From positions 1 through 36,786 of IMG/VR virus record IMGVR_UViG_3300036845_000567: a stretch of DNA of 36,786 bases; one strand, given 5' to 3'. Made by a program: the position numbers and the translations under genes. The notes beneath the pieces are model-generated. The model had not been told where the DNA came from. It saw only the letters and a list, made by a program, of their open reading frames with translations, and did not search any database. The DNA is from a virus. The stretch's first letter is position 1; each line of letters opens with the position of its first letter. Shown one piece after another: positions 31,068 to 36,563 of this stretch.

Positions 31068-32426
31068 TTATAAGGTAAGCGTGGCACGCAGGTTAATTAC
31101 CCACAAATCGTTGGTGATTCGGGGAACTTCTGCGAATTTATAACCAACACTTGCGTTAAGAGCTAAAGGCCCATCATAGATTGGCGGACGGTAGATAAAG
31201 CTTGCGCTATATCCGTCTTGTTCTATACAAGCATAGGCATCCATACCCACGCAGAAAATGTTGTACACATTTGCGTTAAGATATGATGCATTTGGCGTCA
31301 CAGAGCCAATAGACGATACTAGGAATCTTAAATTTCCAATGGCCCCCCACTCTGAACGGAGAGCGTTCATAGGAGCTGGATATTGGTTCTTTTGGATGAA
31401 TCCTGCAACGTTGTCTAAGTTACCTGTTAGCTGGGTAGAACAGAGAGCAAAATACGCATCACGAACTGGTGCTGTCGAATCTGTTACTTTAGTGACCTAT
31501 TGCTAGGCGGGGAAACCTCTTCGGATCTCCCTCTCTATGTTTCCATAGAGGTCAGACTATCGCATCCCCTTGCGGGGTTTCTTCACTTAGTCGTTCACGC
31601 TGCAAGGCAAATGCCAGCTTGCGCCCTGTCACCCCGAGGGGCTTCCAAGTCAATCAGAAGAAATTTAACGTCGGCACATATTTTACCGAACCTATCCTCA
31701 CCTTCCATGTTGTCCATGATCGTGTACGCATTATTGTTTAATAGCGTACGAACCACGGTATCAACATCAGATCGGGTGATTTCTGTCGGATTGTCTCCGT
31801 TTACACCACCCGTGCAGTTGATGAAAGCAGCAGTGCCTGCCAACATGTCTCTGGTAAGTTGGTCTTCCGTTTGGCGTAGAGAAACGCCCAATCGAGCAGC
31901 ACATTCATTAAGAACGGGATCCTGATTTTGGAGTGTAACCTGCTCATTAAGTGTTACATAAGTGCCATAGAAGCTGATTTTGGCGTCAATATCTATAGCC
32001 GTTAGATTTTGGGGAGGTGGTGTCACACCAGAATTTCCTAGTGGAACCATGGCGGTATTTAAGGGATTATAGCGTCGCATACGCAGCGTTGTACCGCCGT
32101 TGCGAGGCATAGCTTTCATCATTGCCGGGATCTTCAATCTGTTACTTTTGTGACCCTTTCGGGCGGGGAAACCTCTTCGGATCTCCCTCTCCATGTCGCC
32201 ATGAAGTTCAGACTATCGCATGCCATTACTGGCCCTTCTCACTTAGTCGTTCACGGTGCTTTCGCTTCCGCCTTGTAATCCTCTGGGGACGTCCAAGTCA
32301 ATTAGAGAAAGTTTTAGATCCACAAGTTTACCAATGGATCATATTAGGCACTGGGACACTCAAGAGCTTATAGCTGAAGCTCTGTTGTATCGGCGCTGGC
32401 AATGTACTTGTCGTAGTAATCGACAT
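31068..32426 (-). CDS. Major capsid protein, N4-gp56 type, three exons joined around two group I introns
   Basis: Exons on the minus strand are 32426-32334 (31 codons), 32134-31685 (150 codons) and 31475-31068 (135 codons plus stop). Joined, they give a 316-residue protein running ...VPVPNMIH|KIPAMMKAMPRNGG... and ...MEGEDRFG|TAPVRDAYFALC..., with smooth capsid sequence over both joints. LRMRRYNPL, YVTLNEQVTL, GNLRFLVSS and similar blocks are those of the N4-gp56 capsid family. The ATG at 32426 follows GAGGAG. Without splicing, exon 1 ends in a stop one codon past the junction and exon 2 stops inside intron 2, so capsid synthesis requires removal of both. The capsid lies between scaffold and decoration genes, as usual. 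Exon limits come from manual intron folding. Confidence 0.88.
31476..31684 (-). ncRNA. Group I intron 2 of the capsid gene (209 nt)
   Basis: 5' exon TCGGT pairs with guide GCCGA (31675-31671), placing a U-G pair at the splice site after 31685; the intron's last base is G (31476). P3 is TTTCTTC/GAAGAAA (31663-31657 with 31584-31578). P7 is GACTA (31592-31588) with TAGTC (31559-31555). P8 is CCCC-GCAA-GGGG. P9 is CTCTATG-GAAA-CATAGAG. Two more hairpins (P9.1, P9.2) lie before the 3' end. No ORF fits inside. Its 3' half shares a 29-base identical stretch with intron 1. The fold, done by eye, has every core helix expected of a compact ribozyme. Confidence 0.88.
32135..32333 (-). ncRNA. Group I intron 1 of the capsid gene (199 nt)
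   Basis: 5' exon GATCCAT pairs with guide GTGGATC (32323-32317), a 7-bp P1 ending in the U-G pair that marks the splice site after 32334; the last base is G (32135). P3 is CTTTCTC/GAGAAGG (32311-32305 with 32240-32234). P7 is GACTA (32248-32244) with TAGTC (32215-32211), P8 GCCA-GTAA-TGGC and P9 CTTCATG-GCGA-CATGGAG. P9.1 and a GAAA-capped P9.2 follow. There is no ORF inside. Compared with intron 2 the helices are kept while their bases differ, which is direct evidence of structure. Confidence 0.9.
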
Positions 32427-32617
32427 GTTTGCTCCTCGAAGAGAGGTTGCACAGATATATGTTTGGGAGCGAGCGATGCTCAGTACGGCTCTTGAGGGGG
32501 CGAGACTCACTACGCCCAGATGGGACTTGCGAATTCCCTATAACGCGCTGCTATGTTAGTATGTTTTTACAGATAAAGTCTAGAGTTAGCGCCCAGAGAC
32601 AAAGTAAAGAGGAAATA

Positions 32618-33079
32618 ATGTCCATAAAGATAAGAGAATTTAGAAGAGATCATACGCCTGAAGAATGTGCGTATATCGCTGGAATAATTGATACATGCGC
32701 TAGCTTTAAAATAAGCAAAAATCCAGATTGGTCATATGCTATGATGATAAGCTCTACCAATCGATCATTGATTGATTATATGGACAGAGTTATGGGTACA
32801 AAAGTGCTCTGTGAAGATACAACTCCTAGGCCTGGTCGCATGCATAATGATAAACTATACATGTCCAATAAAAGATATGTGTGGAGCGTTTACGGGATAT
32901 TATTAGACTATGTGTTAGAAATAACCAATAAATATTTAAATATTCAAAAGGGTAAATCAGACCTCATGATTAAATTTAGAAACACCTATAATAAGTCCGG
33001 TTTGCGAACTATTGTAACGCAAGACATTATTAAACAAAGAGAAGATTTGTTTGCAGAATTTCGAAAACTATATTTATAA
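32618..33079 (+). CDS. Free-standing LAGLIDADG-family protein with altered active site
   Basis: A 153-residue protein on the opposite strand to the surrounding head genes. AGAGGA precedes the ATG at 32618. Residues 19-30 (YIAGIIDTCASF) are a single LAGLIDADG motif followed by strand FKISKN, and the later YVWSVYGILLDYVLEI block plus IQKGKSDLMIKF fits the rest of that fold, as in dimeric homing endonucleases. The catalytic acid of the motif (second Asp) is Cys27, and the following Gly is Ala, so DNA cleavage is doubtful. Its end overlaps the scaffold stop by six bases, and it lies 191 bases upstream of the intron-split capsid gene. It could be the partner nuclease of the introns, a decayed copy, or a maturase-like RNA-binding relative. 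Confidence 0.85.
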   Translation: MSIKIREFRRDHTPEECAYIAGIIDTCASFKISKNPDWSYAMMISSTNRSLIDYMDRVMGTKVLCEDTTPRPGRMHNDKLYMSNKRYVWSVYGILLDYVLEITNKYLNIQKGKSDLMIKFRNTYNKSGLRTIVTQDIIKQREDLFAEFRKLYL

Positions 33080-33793
33080 ATTCCTTCTAGCTTCTCTCAT
33101 CTCACGAATCATCTGGGATTTTAGTTCAGGGGTAAGTCCATTAGCAAATGCATTAGCACGAGACAAAGGACTATCTCCTTGTTGTGGGGATACGCTTGCC
33201 AATGGCTTAGGTTTTGCGGCATTAGCATGCACTATTTGTTTCTCGTGATAATTGTCTTCAGGTATAATGCCCAGCTTTTTGATAAGCGTGTATGCAGATG
33301 ATCCAGTTGCATAAATATCTGACGATGAATTAAGGGTGAAGGCTATTTCAGGATAGGTGTCTCGTAATGCTTGAACATTTTCTTTAGTAACTACGCTATC
33401 AAAGTCAGGATACTGGGCCTTCAGTTTTGCCTCGGCTGTTGCGACTCTAACTTCTTGTCGGAGCTTATTGAGTTGATTTTGAACTTTAGATATATGCTTA
33501 CCTTCAGCAAGCTCATCAGGAGCCATAGTAAAATCATCAGACTCTTGGTTCTGTGGTTTACTTGGGGTTGCCTGGTTAATGCGTGATTCGTATTCCCGTA
33601 GTCGTGATAAGGCTTCGTCTCGTTCTCGGGAAACACGATCGGCTTTCTCTCGCAGTTGTTTAAAGTTTCGGGCTTGATCGTCAGTAGGTTGCGCAGGCTG
33701 AGTAGCTTGTTCTACGGGCACCTGGTCTTGAATAATATCAGACGTAGTAGGGGTAGGTTGTATAGCTTCGCTTATATTTGTGTCATCAAACAT
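33074..33793 (-). CDS. Scaffolding protein
   Basis: A 239-residue acidic/charged protein with AGGAGAG before the ATG at 33793. The N-terminus is Pro/Gln/Thr-rich and disordered (PTPTTSDIIQDQVPVEQA), residues about 45-75 and 95-125 form coiled coils (RNFKQLREKADRVSRERDEA; ISKVQNQLNKLRQEVRVATA), and the C-terminus is a basic helix (LTPELKSQMIREMREARRNL) like the capsid-binding ends of scaffolds. It precedes the capsid gene, as is normal, but a 647-bp stretch with the LAGLIDADG gene now separates them. It would guide capsid assembly and leave or be digested before packaging. Confidence 0.8.
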   Translation of the reverse strand: MFDDTNISEAIQPTPTTSDIIQDQVPVEQATQPAQPTDDQARNFKQLREKADRVSRERDEALSRLREYESRINQATPSKPQNQESDDFTMAPDELAEGKHISKVQNQLNKLRQEVRVATAEAKLKAQYPDFDSVVTKENVQALRDTYPEIAFTLNSSSDIYATGSSAYTLIKKLGIIPEDNYHEKQIVHANAAKPKPLASVSPQQGDSPLSRANAFANGLTPELKSQMIREMREARRNL

Positions 33794-33800
33794 TTCTCTC

Positions 33801-34283
33801 CTAAAGTGTTGATAAAAGCGGGGAATCCGCGCGTTCTTTATTTAATTTTTTACAGAGCTTATAAAGCGTCCCATCGGCAAAATCCAATACAAATCCCAAT
33901 AGTTGGCGCTCGGCAGGATCCACTAAGGTGGCATTATCCCGTAAGTGCATACAGGCATCTCTACAGGGTATAGTCCATACATATTCAGCGCACTCTATAT
34001 CGGCCTTATAATGGTATACCGATTGATCATAATCAGGTGTAGGACACGTTAACCGAGCAAAGAATTGATTGCGTAGGACATTGGGTAAAAGCGGCTCTCG
34101 CTTGGTTATGACGACTATAAAAAAGTCGCCTTTATGATTTTTTTTAAATTCACGGGCACACTCTGCCAGATTATCGATGTAACCCTTTTGCATCTCTCGT
34201 GCAAGTTCAATAGGATCTCTTGTTTCGGGCGTTTTACCCAAAAGAGGAACTACCTGCTCTCCCACAGTTTTCCGTCTGATCAT
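33801..34283 (-). CDS. Conserved-type phage protein at the start of the head operon
   Basis: A 160-residue protein, AGGAGAG upstream of the ATG at 34283. Blocks such as TRDPIELAREMQKGYIDNL, GDFFIVVITKREPLLPNV, FFARLTCPTPDYDQSVYHY and LLGFVLDFADGTLYKL look like a uniform family that I have seen next to scaffold genes in podoviruses, without a known function. It is the first gene after the promoter at 34326-34354 and ends seven bases before the scaffold start, so it is a head-module protein by position. Confidence 0.75.
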   Translation of the reverse strand: MIRRKTVGEQVVPLLGKTPETRDPIELAREMQKGYIDNLAECAREFKKNHKGDFFIVVITKREPLLPNVLRNQFFARLTCPTPDYDQSVYHYKADIECAEYVWTIPCRDACMHLRDNATLVDPAERQLLGFVLDFADGTLYKLCKKLNKERADSPLLSTL

Positions 34284-34325
34284 ATTTTCTTGCTCTCCTT
34301 ATATGTTTTAAGACATACTGCAAAC

Positions 34326-34354
34326 AATATAGACCACCTTCGCTGAAAGGACAA
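34326..34354 (-). promoter_or_regulatory. Putative promoter of the head operon
   Basis: On the minus strand TTGTCC (34354-34349), 17 bases, then TATATT (34331-34326), 43 bases before the start at 34283. It overlaps the translation start region of the divergent gene at 34359. Confidence 0.5.
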
Positions 34355-34358
34355 CTGT

Positions 34359-34697
34359 ATGGATATCAAGATAATAATGGCAATTATGATACCCGTTGCT
34401 CTTATGGGTAGTCAGCCTAAAAAACATCTAGAAGTTCCGCCAGTTTCTAAACTTCAACGAGAAGATTCTCGTCAGTACATGCAACCAGATGAAGTTCGTC
34501 CGAAAATAGTGATATCACATGGGCGATATCGCCCTTCATCACGAGTAGTTAGATTTAATGTTCCTCAAAATCTAGATATACCGCCAAAGCTACGTTCATG
34601 TAGCACCACCTGTTGTGAGCGCGAACAGATAGAAGGATTGCCTGATATTCCATGGTATCTACGCTTATTTACCTGTTGTTGCTGTAGGCCAAGATAA
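34359..34697 (+). CDS. Plus-strand protein with N-terminal hydrophobic segment and Cys-rich tail
   Basis: A 112-residue protein with AAAGGA at seven bases before the ATG. Residues 1-17 (MDIKIIMAIMIPVALMG) are hydrophobic, a signal or anchor. The middle is basic and Pro-rich (RPKIVISHGRYRPSSRVVRF). The C-terminus has eight Cys in two groups (CSTTCCEREQ and LFTCCCCRPR). It is isolated on this strand between two minus-strand late blocks, so it is probably controlled separately. Cys clusters could bind metal or be lipid-modified; neither can be shown here. Confidence 0.7.
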   Translation: MDIKIIMAIMIPVALMGSQPKKHLEVPPVSKLQREDSRQYMQPDEVRPKIVISHGRYRPSSRVVRFNVPQNLDIPPKLRSCSTTCCEREQIEGLPDIPWYLRLFTCCCCRPR

Positions 34698-34755
34698 TAA
34701 ATTCAGTTTATATTTTATTTTAAATATTGCTTAAAATAGTCAATGGTATGATTTG

Positions 34756-34764
34756 TGGTATACT
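34756..34764 (+). promoter_or_regulatory. Possible extended -10 promoter reading antisense to the basic-protein genes
   Basis: TGG-TATACT (34756-34764) has the extended -10 form; the -35 region (TAGTCA, 34737-34742) is weak. A transcript from here would pass through the terminator hairpin and run antisense into the DUF6496-type gene. The A+T-rich spacer 34698-34777 contains nothing else that I can identify. Confidence 0.3.
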
Positions 34765-34776
34765 GATACTGTAGAT

Positions 34777-34808
34777 ATAAAAATCCCCAGAATGCTACTT
34801 TCCGGGGA
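34777..34808 (-). terminator. Rho-independent terminator of the portal operon
   Basis: On the minus strand TCCCCGGAA pairs with TTCTGGGGA (34808-34784, 9 bp with one G-U) around a 7-base loop, followed by TTTTTAT. It comes 26 bases after the stop at 34835, ending Block B. Confidence 0.85.
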
Positions 34809-34834
34809 CCATTAAGCGCATAGGTTAGTATGAG

Positions 34835-35056
34835 CTATTTTTTCTTAGATTTCTTATTTGCTTTTCGTTGTTCAGATAGGGCTATTGCGATTGCCTGCTT
34901 CGGGTTAGTAACCTTTGGGCCTTTCTTGCTACCGCTATGTAGAGCGCCTTTTTTGAACTCTTGCATTACAACTTTAACCTTTTTCTTGCCTTTTGGCATC
35001 TTTTTTTCTTTTTTATGCATAGCCTTTGCTTTGCATTTATCGCATGTTTTCTTCAT
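34835..35056 (-). CDS. DUF6496-type small basic protein
   Basis: A 73-residue Lys-rich protein, AAGGA ten bases before the ATG at 35056. The middle (VVMQEFKKGALHSGSKKGP) followed by KVTNPKQAIAIALSEQRKA is the hallmark of the DUF6496 family of small basic proteins found in phages and plasmids, function unknown. The N-terminal CDKCKA and Lys-rich ends suggest nucleic-acid binding, perhaps packaged with the DNA. It is the last gene before the terminator of the portal block. Confidence 0.85.
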   Translation of the reverse strand: MKKTCDKCKAKAMHKKEKKMPKGKKKVKVVMQEFKKGALHSGSKKGPKVTNPKQAIAIALSEQRKANKKSKKK

Positions 35057-35115
35057 AATTTTATGTTCCTTTGGGACATATCGGTGCGCGTCGTTACTGC
35101 TTGAGGCATGGGAAA

Positions 35116-35451
35116 CTAATCTTTCTTGTGTCTTTTTTCGGCGCGCTTCTTTAGCTGAGGGTACATTCTGTATACCTTTTCCTTGATACCCTCGGGATCA
35201 GGTGCAAAATGTGCTCTCGCTAGAGCATTCCGCGCATGCGCAAGATCAGGAATAGGATAACTATACTTAGAAGCACCACCTGAAGCCCCAGCAAAGTCGT
35301 GAGGCTTAACGTTTTTATACTTGCCAGCATTAGAAGATCCCTTCTTTTCCCGCATCTTTTCTTCAGCCCCAGGCCTTACTTTAACGCCCCTAGCGACAGC
35401 TACCGAAGGCTTGCTTCGTAGCTCTACTGTTACTTTTTTCTTAGTGGCCAT
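35116..35451 (-). CDS. Small basic phage protein with His/Ala-rich helical repeat motif
   Basis: A 111-residue protein. The ATG at 35451 has AAGGAG seven bases ahead; the frame is open upstream to 35529, but that part overlaps an inverted repeat and has no better site. Residues about 65-100 (SYPIPDLAHARNALARAH, then KEKVYRMYPQLKKRAEKR) match a motif common in phage proteins where 'YP-x-x-x-x-HARNALAR' precedes a Lys-rich helix (as in DUF6582-like sequences). The N-terminus is Lys-rich. It may bind DNA; the role is unknown. Confidence 0.75.
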   Translation of the reverse strand: MATKKKVTVELRSKPSVAVARGVKVRPGAEEKMREKKGSSNAGKYKNVKPHDFAGASGGASKYSYPIPDLAHARNALARAHFAPDPEGIKEKVYRMYPQLKKRAEKRHKKD

Positions 35452-35473
35452 ATTACTCCTTACTAAGGGGAAA

Positions 35474-35537
35474 GAGTAGTGGGCCCCGGCATGCACTCCA
35501 AAGCCTCGAAGGCATTCTTCGTCAGCCATAGACCCAC
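35474..35537 (-). other. Inverted-repeat RNA structure upstream of a small basic gene
   Basis: On the minus strand GTGGGTC and GGCCCAC can pair over 7 bp (one G-U) and enclose a small GCCT-TCG-AGGC hairpin. The enclosed 45 bases are too short and lack a T-loop for a tRNA. It covers the upstream region of the gene starting at 35451 and could affect its translation. Confidence 0.45.
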
Positions 35538-35544
35538 TAACCCA

Positions 35545-35838
35545 TTATTCTAACTCAGTATCATCGATATAGGGTGTAGAATAAAATCCAAATCGCTTAT
35601 ATTCGGTGTGAATAGGACGTGAAGGTAAGTTTGCTATTTTAGTATGATCCTCTTGGACCATGCCTGAGTCAGCTACTTCTCTTCGGCGACGCGGGTCTAT
35701 TCCTGCATAAAGGTCAGATCCTTCGTTCATAACGCGTTCGAAATTAAATCGTTCACGTTCTTCATTCTTTCTGTCCCATACAGAGGTAGACTTCATCACT
35801 TCATTCCGAGATTTTTGGCGAACTTGTCTACGTGCCAT
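35545..35838 (-). CDS. Small basic protein, paralogue of 35999-36298
   Basis: A 97-residue protein with AGGAGAG before the ATG at 35838. Its centre (YAGIDPRRRREVADSGMVQ, EDHTKIANLPSRP) is homologous to YAGAEPRRRQEMEDMGMIN, EDHSAVANLPQNV in the gene two positions upstream, so the two are tandem paralogues. N-terminus is Arg/Lys/Gln-rich, C-terminus acidic with Tyr (TEYKRFGFYSTPYIDDTELE). These small proteins sit just after the portal and may be minor head proteins. Function not known. Confidence 0.75.
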   Translation of the reverse strand: MARRQVRQKSRNEVMKSTSVWDRKNEERERFNFERVMNEGSDLYAGIDPRRRREVADSGMVQEDHTKIANLPSRPIHTEYKRFGFYSTPYIDDTELE

Positions 35839-35846
35839 AAACTCTC

Positions 35847-35996
35847 CTAACGAGCTCTGTCAGTTTCTTCATAAAGAAGTCTGCGGTTAATCTTCTTGGC
35901 TTTAGCATTAGGTTTGTACGCAATATTAGGCGGAACGCCCATTATTTTGTAAGCAAACTTGGTGCCTTTGCCAGGAATACGTGGCATAGCAGGCAT
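35847..35996 (-). CDS. 49-residue basic protein between the two paralogues
   Basis: A 49-codon frame from the ATG at 35996, two bases after the stop of 35999-36298, to TAG at 35847, with AAAAAGG a few bases upstream. The product (MPAMPRIPGKGTKFAYKIMG, then VPPNIAYKPNAKAKKINRRL) is Pro/Lys/Arg-rich. The tight spacing on both sides, a natural composition and the fit with its small basic neighbours support it as real. Confidence 0.6.
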   Translation of the reverse strand: MPAMPRIPGKGTKFAYKIMGVPPNIAYKPNAKAKKINRRLLYEETDRAR

Positions 35997-35998
35997 CG

Positions 35999-36298
35999 TT
36001 ATACCTTTTTAGGCTTGAAATGCTGCTTTCTTTTGCCATTATCGTAATCCATTTGAAACTTAATGCCACGAATGGTGTCATCAAGATTTTCAGGAAGATA
36101 ATCGGTTTCCTTGTAGTAGGACTTCATCATAACGTTTTGAGGAAGGTTTGCTACAGCGCTATGATCTTCGTTGATCATGCCCATGTCTTCCATTTCTTGA
36201 CGGCGTCTCGGCTCAGCTCCGGCATAGTGCTCGCGACCTGCCATGTGACGATACTCAGCCCGTTCATGGTGTTTGCTGCTGTGGTGTCTTTTGGCCAT
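35999..36298 (-). CDS. Small His/Arg-rich protein, paralogue of 35545-35838
   Basis: A 99-residue protein with AAGGAG before the ATG at 36298. N-terminus is very basic and His-rich (MAKRHHSSKHHERAEYRHMA). The middle EPRRRQEMEDMGMINEDHSA aligns with the paralogue at 35545-35838, and the end is Lys-rich (GKRKQHFKPKKV). The first gene with a clear site after the portal and its small partner. Function unknown. Confidence 0.75.
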   Translation of the reverse strand: MAKRHHSSKHHERAEYRHMAGREHYAGAEPRRRQEMEDMGMINEDHSAVANLPQNVMMKSYYKETDYLPENLDDTIRGIKFQMDYDNGKRKQHFKPKKV

Positions 36299-36374
36299 AA
36301 TGGCTCCTTTGGTAGAAACTACAAATCATCGTTACATGACCTGCAAGGTTGGTGTACCTCTAACTACCCCACGA

Positions 36375-36563
36375 TTATTCCGTGGGCTCGTAATGAGAGT
36401 CTTCTGTCCCATCATCCGGTAGGAAGTGATGGGTATAAGGTAAGTAGGGATCCTCTTGTTCGAGATGATATACCATCTCAGAAAATTCGACGGGTCCCGA
36501 AAATAGTGTTGTCTCAAAACATAATTCACAGGGGAACAGAAATAAGAGTAGGGGTATATTCAT
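36375..36563 (-). CDS. Small protein coupled to the portal gene
   Basis: A 62-residue protein whose ATG overlaps the portal stop (TAATG at 36565-36561), so it is likely coupled to portal translation. The N-terminus MNIPLLLFLFPCELCFETTLF is hydrophobic, suggesting a membrane or signal segment. The C-terminus is acidic with Tyr/His/Pro (YLPYTHHFLPDDGTEDSHYE). A shadow frame overlaps it at 36332-36529 and lacks the stop-start overlap. The remaining spacer to 36299 shows nothing beyond the ribosome site of the next gene. Confidence 0.55.
   Translation of the reverse strand: MNIPLLLFLFPCELCFETTLFSGPVEFSEMVYHLEQEDPYLPYTHHFLPDDGTEDSHYEPTE

Noticed and set aside
31371-32194. Capsid gene read as a frameshifted or broken pseudogene with an extended middle frame
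   Set aside because: The intervening parts fold as group I introns with compensatory changes, and precise removal restores the full protein, so decay or sequencing error is a poorer explanation.
34830-35186. Hydrophobic plus-strand frame of 118 codons
   Set aside because: It is the complement of Lys-rich genes (AAG/AAA become Phe/Leu), which always produces false membrane-like frames.
35474-35537. tRNA gene suggested by a 7-bp acceptor-like stem GTGGGTC/GGCCCAC
   Set aside because: Only 45 bases lie between the stem halves and there is no T-loop sequence or proper anticodon arm. Kept only as an inverted repeat.
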